64,000 nt of DNA from positions 1 to 64,000 of the IMG/VR virus record IMGVR_UViG_3300034284_002793. One strand, given 5' to 3'. Shown one piece after another: positions 55,593 to 63,563 of this stretch. The notes below the pieces were generated by a model, which was not told the origin of the DNA, searched no databases, and worked only from the letters and a program-made list of their open reading frames with translations. A program made the translations under genes and the position numbers. The stretch comes from a virus. Numbering within the stretch: position 1 is the first letter of the stretch; every line of letters begins with the position of its first letter.

Positions 55593-56515
55593 AAATAAAA
55601 ATTATTATCAGATAGTAGATTTTCTAAAGCTAGCTTATCCATTACATAATCTCTACTTGAAAATTCTTTATTAATAAAATTAACAGGCTTTTCAGAAGTT
55701 TTCGTTGGGCTAATTGCAAAATAATTGTCATGGCTTGTAGTTCTGAAAGCCTCCTCTTCGCTTATCATTACTTCGTGTATTTTTTCGCCAACTCTTGGTT
55801 TTGTAATAGAATATTGCAATCCAAATTTTTCTTTATAAATATCAAAAAGATCTTTTATTTTGAAAGATTTAATATTAGGAATTATTGTTGCCTGTGAAAA
55901 ATTTTGCATGCTATATAGAATTAAGTCTATTGCATCTTCTATGGATAGCATAAATCTGGTCATTTCTTCTGAATATAAATTTAATTCATATTTATTTTCT
56001 AGCGCGTTTTTAATTAATGGTATAATAGATCCAGTTGAATTTGTTACATTTCCGTATCTGCATGATACTAAAGGTACATGCGAGTTATTTACAATAAAAG
56101 ATTGTTCAGCAACGAATTTGCAGGCGCCATATATAGTTGTTGCCGCGCATGCCTTGTCGCTTGAAACAAAACATGCTGATTCAAAATTATTATCTTCAGC
56201 GGCAATTCTCGAATTTACTGCACCATTTATAATAGTATCTATTGCTTCAGTAGTGTTCTCGTCGCAAGCCGATATTTGCTTTAAGCTGGCTGTAAAAATG
56301 CCTACATTGCAATCTTTTGACTCTCTAATTAATCTATTTAAATTTCTAATATCTCCAACAACGCATTTTATTTTTGGATATTTTTTCTTTAATAAATAGT
56401 GCTTGGCCTCGTCTCTAGAAAAGCAAACAATTTCATTATCTTTATAAAGTCTTTCAATTAAATTTTTTCCAAGATATCCAGCGCCTCCAGTAATAAAAAT
56501 TCGCTTGTTTTTCAT
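55589..56515 (-). CDS. UDP-sugar 4,6-dehydratase/epimerase, CapE/PseB type
   Basis: 308 aa. FITGGAGYLGKNLIERL (NAD(P) site), CVVGDIRNLNRLIRESKDCN (D..R.gD.R), ASLKQISACDENTTEAIDT (k.vp..E.nP-like), FVSSDKACAATTIYGACKFV (SDKA..P...YG..K). These are the signatures of the PseB/CapE dehydratase group acting on UDP-GlcNAc. Overlaps the reductase gene by 4 nt. Function in making a 6-deoxy-amino sugar is likely. Confidence 0.88.
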   Translation of the reverse strand: MKNKRIFITGGAGYLGKNLIERLYKDNEIVCFSRDEAKHYLLKKKYPKIKCVVGDIRNLNRLIRESKDCNVGIFTASLKQISACDENTTEAIDTIINGAVNSRIAAEDNNFESACFVSSDKACAATTIYGACKFVAEQSFIVNNSHVPLVSCRYGNVTNSTGSIIPLIKNALENKYELNLYSEEMTRFMLSIEDAIDLILYSMQNFSQATIIPNIKSFKIKDLFDIYKEKFGLQYSITKPRVGEKIHEVMISEEEAFRTTSHDNYFAISPTKTSEKPVNFINKEFSSRDYVMDKLALENLLSDNNFYL

Positions 56516-56518
56516 ATA

Positions 56519-57163
56519 TCATTTATGATGTATTGTAAATGTTTTATCTAAAAAATTTGTGCCAACGAGTTCACCAAATTCTTTATTGTATGGTCTTGTT
56601 TCGGCTAGTTTCCTAACTTGATTGCGGCATTCTTCTTGAGGCCAAGAGCATAAATTAGGAACAATGGCCCATTTATCAGCTAATAATTTTCTATTATTGT
56701 CGCTTGGGGGCCAAGAGCTTGGAATATTTAAAAATGGTATTTCTAAATCATAATAATACGCAATATTTGCTTCATTTAATCTAAATAAAAAATCCATATC
56801 TTCTTGACCGCCGCCGACAAATCTTTCATCAAAAAACCCTACCCTTCTTATAGTTTCTTTATGTATGCCAAAAAAACCAAGAGCATATAGGCCAACCAGC
56901 CCATAGCCAGATCTAAGTAATTGAATTATTTTATAAAAACTTTTGGATGATTCTGGTCTAGCCTTATCCGATAAGAATATGCAATATTCTGATTTAGAGC
57001 TTAAAATAGATTGATTCATCATCTCGGAATAACTTTTGGGGTTATTTGGAGTAAATAAATCAAAATTTATATCAGGGGTTGAGCGTATTAATTCGTCCGC
57101 CAAATGTTGCCTATTGGAGTTAATTGTGCAAGAAAATAAAGTCTCGTTAAAAAAATTATTCAT
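56519..57163 (-). CDS. glycosyltransferase, GT-A type
   Basis: 214 aa. YCIFLSDKARPESSKSFYKI gives a D-x-x-x-R-P donor site, and RVGFFDERFVGGGQEDMDFL is the ED catalytic region of family-2-like transferases. The tail has unusual IPSSWPPSDNNRKLL and is short. It probably transfers a sugar in the phage-directed glycan pathway; donor and acceptor unknown. Overlaps the methyltransferase gene by 8 nt. Confidence 0.8.
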   Translation of the reverse strand: MNNFFNETLFSCTINSNRQHLADELIRSTPDINFDLFTPNNPKSYSEMMNQSILSSKSEYCIFLSDKARPESSKSFYKIIQLLRSGYGLVGLYALGFFGIHKETIRRVGFFDERFVGGGQEDMDFLFRLNEANIAYYYDLEIPFLNIPSSWPPSDNNRKLLADKWAIVPNLCSWPQEECRNQVRKLAETRPYNKEFGELVGTNFLDKTFTIHHK

Positions 57164-58370
57164 AAACTTTTATTTCTGGTAATGGAATGATCCATTTGCC
57201 ATTAAAATTTTTATTTCTTTTTATTATTTCATCAATAAAAGTATACGCAAAGCATAGGATATAGTCTGGCGGATCTGTATTTAAAATTTCAGAATTTACT
57301 ATTGGTATATGATTATTTGGAGTAAAACATCCAACTTTTAAAGGCGCATCATCAATAATTAGTGGTATCTCAGACTTATTTATATTATAAAATGCCATAA
57401 GTGTATTTGCTTGGCCAGAAGCTCCATATCCATAAATTTTTTTATTTTCACTTTTGAGTCTAGATATCAAAGATTTAAGTTCAGCGCCAAGAGACTTTAC
57501 ATTATCAGAATAATCAAGATATGTATTGATATCATAAAGTTTTAAATCAATCTCCTCTTTTTCTAAAGATGATACGCTATCTTTAATTTCGTATGCTCCA
57601 TTATGGCAAATATAATAGCGTACAGATCCGCCGTGTATGTCAATATGTTTAACATCGAATATTGATAAATCAAACTGATCCATTAAATATTTCATAGCTT
57701 TAAGGCTATAATAATACATATGCTCATGATATATGAAAGGAAATTGAAAATTTTTAATAATATTTCCAAGCCAATGTACCTCTATAATCGCTACCCCTTC
57801 GCTAGATAATAATTTTTTAATTCCAAAAGTAACATCTTTAATATTTTCGATATGGGCAAAGCAGTTGCTGGCGCTTATAATATCTGCCGTTCCATGTTCA
57901 GAACTTATTTTATCTGCAAGGCTACTATTAAAGCATGTGTTATACAGTATAGTACCATCTGGTTGAAAGTTTTTTGCAACATTGCTTGGGTCTACGCCAA
58001 TAATTTTTTCATACTGTGTGCCTATCAGATTGCCAAGCATAGAAAAATCATTGCAACCAATTTCAACTATATTTTTATTATTTTTTGCTGACTTATATTC
58101 ATTTGCCATTTCACCAAAATGAATTTTAAGAGTATTTATTGATCCTGTTTTGTAGAAATAATCGCTAAATAAAACTTCTGGAGAAATTACTTCATTCACT
58201 TGGACTAAAGAGCTTTCTGGGCAAAAAGAGACTGTTAGCGGATATTTAGATTCTGTTTTACATGACCCTTCATCTTTTAAAAATCCACCAGCCAATGCCG
58301 TATCGAAAGAAAAAAATGTTATTAAATTTTTTGATTCAGAAATTCTGCAATGATTATATTTTTTATACAT
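57156..58370 (-). CDS. sugar C-methyltransferase (zinc cysteines partly lost)
   Basis: 404 aa. Family layout: N-terminal zinc region, SAM domain (NIVEIGCNDFSMLGNLIG, VDPSNVAKNF, ASNCFAHIENI), PFIYHEHMYYYSLKAM and HGGSVRYYI, and C-terminal KIYGYGASGQANTLMAFYNI then PLIIDDAPLKVGCFTPNNHI. Such enzymes methylate C-3 or C-5 of nucleotide-linked ketosugars. Here both N-terminal CxxC motifs read C-x-x-S (HCRISES, FCPESSLVQV), so the zinc site looks lost. The neighbouring 50407 protein keeps a CxxC pair, which may compensate (inference). Confidence 0.88.
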   Translation of the reverse strand: MYKKYNHCRISESKNLITFFSFDTALAGGFLKDEGSCKTESKYPLTVSFCPESSLVQVNEVISPEVLFSDYFYKTGSINTLKIHFGEMANEYKSAKNNKNIVEIGCNDFSMLGNLIGTQYEKIIGVDPSNVAKNFQPDGTILYNTCFNSSLADKISSEHGTADIISASNCFAHIENIKDVTFGIKKLLSSEGVAIIEVHWLGNIIKNFQFPFIYHEHMYYYSLKAMKYLMDQFDLSIFDVKHIDIHGGSVRYYICHNGAYEIKDSVSSLEKEEIDLKLYDINTYLDYSDNVKSLGAELKSLISRLKSENKKIYGYGASGQANTLMAFYNINKSEIPLIIDDAPLKVGCFTPNNHIPIVNSEILNTDPPDYILCFAYTFIDEIIKRNKNFNGKWIIPLPEIKVYE

Positions 58371-59163
58371 AGGATCCTAGTGATATTTTTTGTCTAAATT
58401 GTTGAATTGAAATTCCTGCTTTTAACTGAAAGTTTTCTAAATTATTTTCATTTTTAAGTTCTTGTGGAAGCCTCTTCATTGAAGCAGAAGATGTGTGAAA
58501 AACAAAGGATTTATTTGAGCAAATATGTTTAAAGTTAAATCCGTGCAATTTCCATAGGTTGTAGGCAAACATATCATCGCGTCCGTACCCGCTACGAAAA
58601 GTCATATCCCATTCTCCAGAATATCCACCAATAGAGAGATAATCTTTGGATTTTACGCATATTGGGTGACAATATGATATGATCATTTTGTCTTGATTGT
58701 AAAGATTGTTACTCCATTTGCCAATGAATACGTTGTAGGTTTCAATAGAAATTTCTGATTTTAAATCTGTATCCACAACAACGCATGGGTTATTGCTGTA
58801 AAAATTTTCCACAAGCATACATGAAGATGATGCTGGGTAATTTTTTTCTATAATTTGAATCAGATCATCTGCAAAATCTAGACAAAAAAGCATATCATCA
58901 TTGGTGTTTAAAAAATATTCAGAATTCTCTATAAATGGCTTTAAATAATCTATTGCCAATACGCCTCTGTTTTCTGGAACAGCAACGAATGGTATTTTCA
59001 AATTTAAAAGAAAATCTATCGACTCTATATCGGCCTCATTTAAAACAACAGCAATCCCGTCTTTGCTAAAATCAAGGCTTTGCATTATTGAAAAAATACA
59101 ACCCTTTAAAAGATTTGGGTTATTCCAAGAGCATAATCCAACTAATAATCTTTTTTTATGCAT
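58363..59163 (-). CDS. glycosyltransferase, GT-A type
   Basis: 267 aa from ATG 59163, which overlaps the stop of the upstream gene (ATGCATAA). LVGLCSWNNPNLLKGCIFSI (donor entry), FVAVPENRGVLAIDYLKPFI, YFLNTNDDMLFCLDFADDL (D-D motif) and GYSGEWDMTFRSGYGRDDMF (catalytic region). It belongs to the glycan operon 63178-54759. An upstream extension to 59232 would overlap the neighbour. Confidence 0.82.
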   Translation of the reverse strand: MHKKRLLVGLCSWNNPNLLKGCIFSIMQSLDFSKDGIAVVLNEADIESIDFLLNLKIPFVAVPENRGVLAIDYLKPFIENSEYFLNTNDDMLFCLDFADDLIQIIEKNYPASSSCMLVENFYSNNPCVVVDTDLKSEISIETYNVFIGKWSNNLYNQDKMIISYCHPICVKSKDYLSIGGYSGEWDMTFRSGYGRDDMFAYNLWKLHGFNFKHICSNKSFVFHTSSASMKRLPQELKNENNLENFQLKAGISIQQFRQKISLGSYV

Positions 59164-59914
59164 ATGTATCATTGTATATTGTTGGCGGCAATTGGCCAGA
59201 TTTTTTATAAAAATCTTTATTAATTTCAACACAATTTTTTAAAGGATTCCAATTGTAAGAGCATGCGCCAAAATGTGCCTCTTGGTATTCTATTTTATTC
59301 TTGCTTCTCTCATTATTAAGCCAAGTCATATGTTTTACATGAATATTATTTTTAGGAATAATTATGCTAGAAAGCTGCTTATAATCTACAGGCGCTCCAT
59401 CTTTATTGCTATATAAAATATCATTATCCCAATAAAATTTATCAATAGTATAATTTTGATATGTTTTTTTGAATAATCTCGGCGGACAAAAACCATCTAT
59501 CCAAGATTTTTCATCAAATATATAATTTTTAAAATTAATTTTGGCCCAAGCAACCCAGCTAAAATCATCTCCATTTATAAAGTTTAGTAAACTTTCTATT
59601 TCTTTTTCTGTATAAAACTCATCTATATCTAAAATAAGAAACGTATCAGTGTTTGTATTTTGTTTTAAAAATTCCAATGGAACATTTCTAGCATTATGTT
59701 CGTTTACAATATTTTCATTATTATGAAATATATGACTATCTGGAATAAACTTGCTAAGCTCGTCTAGGCACGGTTTATTGTTTTGTTTTTGAAAATTTTC
59801 GAATTGAAAGCTGGCACATGCAGTTGGTATATTAAAATTCTTCCAAGGAGATAGGCATGGCTGCACATACTCTTCAAGGGCGTAAGCTGACAGTATAATG
59901 GCTAAATTTCTCAT
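59156..59914 (-). CDS. glycosyltransferase-like protein with DxD
   Basis: 252 aa. AIILSAYALEEYVQPCLSPW at the N-terminus, TFLILDIDEFYTEKEIESLL carries the D-x-D metal motif, and WIDGFCPPRLFKKTYQNYTI is the 'W...pRlf' segment of family-2/92-type transferases. The C-terminal HVKHMTWLNNERSKNKIEY gives the HxxW/N end. Acceptor unknown. Confidence 0.75.
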   Translation of the reverse strand: MRNLAIILSAYALEEYVQPCLSPWKNFNIPTACASFQFENFQKQNNKPCLDELSKFIPDSHIFHNNENIVNEHNARNVPLEFLKQNTNTDTFLILDIDEFYTEKEIESLLNFINGDDFSWVAWAKINFKNYIFDEKSWIDGFCPPRLFKKTYQNYTIDKFYWDNDILYSNKDGAPVDYKQLSSIIIPKNNIHVKHMTWLNNERSKNKIEYQEAHFGACSYNWNPLKNCVEINKDFYKKSGQLPPTIYNDTYA

Positions 59915-60702
59915 ATATCTAATCCATGTTTGAAGTATTCGTCTTTAAAATCAGACTCTTGAGTGTTTAATACAACATCTCTTCCACTATAGCCTGACCA
60001 TTCGTTTTGCCAAAAATTTTTATTAATCTCTCCTCGCCTGCTTAAATCTTGATATCCGTAGTGGATAACAAATGGTATTTGTAATGTTTTTAGAATTTCT
60101 ATTGGAGATTTATGTTTAAAGTCTGGATGATGTGTAATATTTATAGATTTGCACAAATTGCCCAGTTCGTCTATTAGCTCGCAACCATCGCTTTTATCTT
60201 TATCAAATTTACCATCAGATCTTCTTGCAAAATTAACAATGCCTCTATGCATACCCTTTTTTCTATGGATATACCATTTTGTGCCTATATCTCTATAGTG
60301 ATTTTTATCCTTATAAAGGTTAATAACGGGAATCATAAAAGCATATCCATCTAAAATTATATCTTTATTGACCTTGATAAAGTTTTTCCAAATATTTGGA
60401 TCATTAATTCTTTCATCTCCGTCAAGTTGAACACATATATCATTTGAGCAATTTTGAAGGGCAATATTCTTTAGCTTTCCATCTTTAGCAAATGTTGTAG
60501 AATTTGCATCATAACTCATAAATACTTTAACTTTGCTATTGTTGTTTGCAATATTTTGTAATATGTCTTGTGTATTGTCTTCATTATCAGGTATTGTGGC
60601 AATACAAATCTCGTCAGCTAATTGAGAAAAATTTTCTATAGCAGAATTTATATCAAACTTATTCTTTTCTATATTGAACGCTGTTGTATAAATTGATATC
60701 AT
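59911..60702 (-). CDS. glycosyltransferase family 2-like
   Basis: 263 aa from ATG 60702, right after the TAA of the upstream gene. ISIYTTAFNIEKNKFDINSA, LADEICIATIPDNEDNTQDI, FMSYDANSTTFAKDGKLKNI, NDICVQLDGDERINDPNIWK (D-x-D) follow the GT2 order of donor binding strand, loop and metal site. The end (YFKHGLDI) is charged. Likely modifies the same glycan as its neighbours. Confidence 0.82.
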   Translation of the reverse strand: MISIYTTAFNIEKNKFDINSAIENFSQLADEICIATIPDNEDNTQDILQNIANNNSKVKVFMSYDANSTTFAKDGKLKNIALQNCSNDICVQLDGDERINDPNIWKNFIKVNKDIILDGYAFMIPVINLYKDKNHYRDIGTKWYIHRKKGMHRGIVNFARRSDGKFDKDKSDGCELIDELGNLCKSINITHHPDFKHKSPIEILKTLQIPFVIHYGYQDLSRRGEINKNFWQNEWSGYSGRDVVLNTQESDFKDEYFKHGLDI

Positions 60703-60704
60703 AA

Positions 60705-61493
60705 TTAATCCCAATACTTAAAAACATGCGCTTTCCATCCTTCAGGGACTATATTATCACATTTTTTTGTAGATAAAATTTCTTTCCATTGATCTTCTGA
60801 AAATGGATAGTATGTATGTTTCATCCTGACATCTCCCGATACTATGCTAACAACCTTTGTATCAGTTCTATGCCTCCATACTGTTCCATCTTTTTCTTGG
60901 CGTACGCTCCATTTGCCACAATCTGCAAAAATAGGATAATTTTTACCATTATGGCTTATATAAATAGATTTATATTTTAAATTATTTTCTTTTATATAAT
61001 TTTGGATACACTCCTCGGTCCATTTGATTTCACTCCATGGGCCTGGACCACCAATACTCTTTGGTATTTTATTGTAGAATGATGGACTTATAAACTGAGC
61101 CCTTTCTGAATAGTTGCCATGTCCTTGGTTACCAGCAAGATCTATATAAGCGTACCTATCGTTTTCAATAAGTTTTACCATTGATTCAATAAAATTATCA
61201 TCAATTACTGCTAATTGAAGCTGGTCTACTTGTATATAGAATGCATAATCGGCAAAGGATTGAGCAAATAGCTGTATTGTTCCTGCGCCGCAACCATTAT
61301 TTCGGCTATTAACTATAAGATCATCTATTAACCCATCCTGCTTGAACTTCTCTGAATATCTCTCGGAAGATCCATTATCTAAATATGTAATTTTATAATC
61401 AAACTTAGAATTTGATCTTATACTATTTAATAAGTTTTTGGCTTCATCTGGCCTATTATAGTCAAGTATAAGATACTCAATAACATATTTCAT
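60705..61493 (-). CDS. glycosyltransferase family 2-like
   Basis: 262 aa. YLILDYNRPDEAKNLLNSIR, ITYLDNGSSERYSEKFKQ, NNGCGAGTIQLFAQSFADYA and FYIQVDQLQLAVIDDNFIES (the metal motif reads QVDQ instead of DxD). The C-terminal part is aromatic (HTYYPFSEDQWKEILS). Start overlaps the 61490 gene by 4 nt. Activity with the altered motif is uncertain. Confidence 0.75.
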   Translation of the reverse strand: MKYVIEYLILDYNRPDEAKNLLNSIRSNSKFDYKITYLDNGSSERYSEKFKQDGLIDDLIVNSRNNGCGAGTIQLFAQSFADYAFYIQVDQLQLAVIDDNFIESMVKLIENDRYAYIDLAGNQGHGNYSERAQFISPSFYNKIPKSIGGPGPWSEIKWTEECIQNYIKENNLKYKSIYISHNGKNYPIFADCGKWSVRQEKDGTVWRHRTDTKVVSIVSGDVRMKHTYYPFSEDQWKEILSTKKCDNIVPEGWKAHVFKYWD

Positions 61494-61879
61494 GTAGTTA
61501 TTTTTAATCCAGTTTTCTTTTCTAACTTCTTAATTCTTTCTTTTCGTTCTTTTTGAACTACTTCTGGATGTTTTGCGCCATGCCTCTTTGCGGAATAGTC
61601 TTTATAATATTTTTTTCTAATAGGATCATTAAACCCGCCACGCTTTTCGCTTAATTCCCTAGAATAGTCCTGAATATCTCCTATGGTGCCTCTCATTTTT
61701 CCAGTCTTCTCTATAAAAGAGTTTTCAGAAGAAATATTTGTATCTATAGAGGCATTTGGAGAGTAGTAAATTCTTCTTAATTTTTTTCCATTGTGATAAT
61801 ATTCATGAACGTCATTCATGCCCTGAACTATATCATGAACTTCGCCACTATCATCATCAATGTAAGAATATATTGGCAT
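61490..61879 (-). CDS. FmdB-like protein without cysteines
   Basis: 129 aa. MPIYSYIDDDSGEVHDIVQG, then MNDVHEYYHNGKKLRRIY, follows the layout of FmdB-type zinc-ribbon proteins but all cysteines are gone. The C-terminal half is basic and helical (KKYYKDYSAKRHGAKHPEV, ERKERIKKLEKKTGLK). Phages often carry such proteins near head or glycan genes; role unknown. It shares one nucleotide with the downstream gene. Confidence 0.65.
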   Translation of the reverse strand: MPIYSYIDDDSGEVHDIVQGMNDVHEYYHNGKKLRRIYYSPNASIDTNISSENSFIEKTGKMRGTIGDIQDYSRELSEKRGGFNDPIRKKYYKDYSAKRHGAKHPEVVQKERKERIKKLEKKTGLKITT

Positions 61880-62100
61880 TATTTATAGTCTTTGCTATTT
61901 CTTATAATTTCACACTTTGGGGTAACTCTTCTCCAAGAGCCATCTGGCATAATTTTATAAGATCTATCAGAGTGTTTAATAAGATTTCCAGAGTTTTCTT
62001 TTAAGAAATCATTTCTAGTATGTTCAGCAAGTTTCTGCTTTAACTCCTCTTTATGCTTATTGTATTTTTGAATTTCTTTATTTTTACTTTTTGATCCCAT
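61879..62100 (-). CDS. small basic helical protein
   Basis: 73 aa starting MGSKSKNKEIQKYNKHKEEL. Strongly basic; one helical half and a C-terminal IMPDGSWRRVTPKCEIIRN. It sits 1 nt from the glycosyltransferase gene. No family recognised; probably RNA- or DNA-binding or structural, by charge only. Confidence 0.6.
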   Translation of the reverse strand: MGSKSKNKEIQKYNKHKEELKQKLAEHTRNDFLKENSGNLIKHSDRSYKIMPDGSWRRVTPKCEIIRNSKDYK

Positions 62101-62101
62101 A

Positions 62102-63178
62102 TTATTTTATACTTTCTAGTATTTGACTGGTAGTTTTTTCCCAAGTAAATTCTTCTTGGAGTTTTAGCCCATTTTCATTTACAGGATTAGATTTTACCTT
62201 TTCGATTGCTGCATCACATGCGTCAATAAATTCACTTGATGAAAAATCAAAAATATTACCTTGATTAAATGGCTGACCCTCTCTAAAGAAAATATTATCA
62301 TATGCTGGAATTTTACCATTTGGAGTTACGCAAACAGAATTTTCTTCGTTCATCCAATCTTTATATCCATGAGCTTTTAGCCCAACGCAATGCTTTCCAA
62401 GAGCAACAGAAGTGAATTCTGGTAACCCCCATGTTTCACCACCAGACATAGCAATTATAATGTGATTTGCATTTAAAAATTTATTATAATCCGCGTTGTT
62501 GGGCATCCATGGCAGAAAATTGATATTAAAATAACTTTTACCCTCTAATGCCTGAGATATCATTGCGCTTTGATCTTCTGGCTTCAAGAAATTATTAAAA
62601 ATGGCACAATTTAAATAAACATCATGCCTATTTCCATATTTTTTTGCCCATGCATTTAAAATTTTGAGGTGATGCTTTCTTTTTTCTAGTTTTCCAGCCA
62701 GACCAAAGCATATTCGATTGTCAGGATAGTTAATATTTTCAATTTTAAATGTATTTGAATCAAAACCAAGGGGTATGGCCTTACAATTAATATCAAAATT
62801 AGAAAAAAGATTTGCGTAATGCTTTGATGGGACAAATACCATTTCTTGATTTTTCAAAATATTAAGCTCACGCGCAGTTGGGCTATCCAACTCATAAAAA
62901 GTATAGAGATATTGTTTTTCTGAAACACTTTCTAGACTTCCGGTAATATGCCATAATTTTAGAACAGGATTCTTTTTAGAATGGGTTTCTTCTGATTTAA
63001 TAGAGTTTGAAACAATCCAATTCACAAAATCATTTTCTGATTCAAGCATCGAATGATCAGGTTGACCTATATGAAATATAGATGGGTTTATTTGCTTTTT
63101 AAAAATCTCTCTAGCAATATTATTTGAACATTGACCCAAGCTAGTCTGATTGAATGGAAAATTTATAGCGAATTTCAT
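62102..63178 (-). CDS. glycosyltransferase family 4-like (GT-B)
   Basis: 358 aa. Two-domain GT-B: N-terminal half with YLYTFYELDSPTARELNILK and MVFVPSKHYANLFSNF, C-terminal half with ICFGLAGKLEKRKHHLKILN (G-x-x-x-x-R-K), FLPWMPNNADYNKFLNANHI and GGETWGLPEFTSVALGKHCV (E-x7-E nucleotide-sugar site). It is the first gene of the glycan operon, after the terminator of the SSB-like gene. Confidence 0.88.
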   Translation of the reverse strand: MKFAINFPFNQTSLGQCSNNIAREIFKKQINPSIFHIGQPDHSMLESENDFVNWIVSNSIKSEETHSKKNPVLKLWHITGSLESVSEKQYLYTFYELDSPTARELNILKNQEMVFVPSKHYANLFSNFDINCKAIPLGFDSNTFKIENINYPDNRICFGLAGKLEKRKHHLKILNAWAKKYGNRHDVYLNCAIFNNFLKPEDQSAMISQALEGKSYFNINFLPWMPNNADYNKFLNANHIIIAMSGGETWGLPEFTSVALGKHCVGLKAHGYKDWMNEENSVCVTPNGKIPAYDNIFFREGQPFNQGNIFDFSSSEFIDACDAAIEKVKSNPVNENGLKLQEEFTWEKTTSQILESIK

Positions 63179-63220
63179 AAACGATAATATTTAAATGATT
63201 TGAAAAATCTAAAAAATAAA

Positions 63221-63241
63221 AGCCCAATTTTAGGTTGGGCT
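63221..63241 (-). terminator. rho-independent terminator
   Basis: Minus strand AGCCCAA-CCTAAAA-TTGGGCT followed by TTTATTTTTT. It ends the sigma/SSB-like transcript and separates it from the glycan operon. Confidence 0.88.
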
Positions 63242-63267
63242 CTTATTTGATTTATAGATAGTTAGAA

Positions 63268-63558
63268 TTAAAACGGAATATCGTCTTGATTATCTACCTC
63301 TTGAGAACTCTCTGACTGTTGTGGCTTTTTAGCCTTCGATTCAGGTTTAAGATCCTCCGATAGGTCGGAGAGTGTCAATCGGTAATCAGGCTGGTTTGGC
63401 TTTGTCTTATTATTTTTAAAAATAAAAGCAGTATATTCGCCAGAACCAATCTTTACCTTTCCCGAAAGGAATTGTTTTCCATTTTTTTCTTTTTTCCAGA
63501 AGGCACCAACATCTGTTAGATCTGATGCATTATTACTTTTTTGCTTTGTATCGCTCAT
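63268..63558 (-). CDS. SSB-like protein with acidic C-terminal tip
   Basis: 96 aa. The core DVGAFWKKEKNGKQFLSGKV, GSGEYTAFIFKNNKT and PDYRLTLSDL looks like a short DUF736-type OB-like domain. A flexible Ser/Gln linker ends in NQDDIPF, the D-D-I-P-F tip used by bacterial SSB to recruit partners. It probably binds single-stranded DNA or mimics SSB docking. It is 5 nt after the sigma gene. The fold call is tentative; the tail is clear. Confidence 0.72.
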   Translation of the reverse strand: MSDTKQKSNNASDLTDVGAFWKKEKNGKQFLSGKVKIGSGEYTAFIFKNNKTKPNQPDYRLTLSDLSEDLKPESKAKKPQQSESSQEVDNQDDIPF

Positions 63559-63563
63559 AGTTT

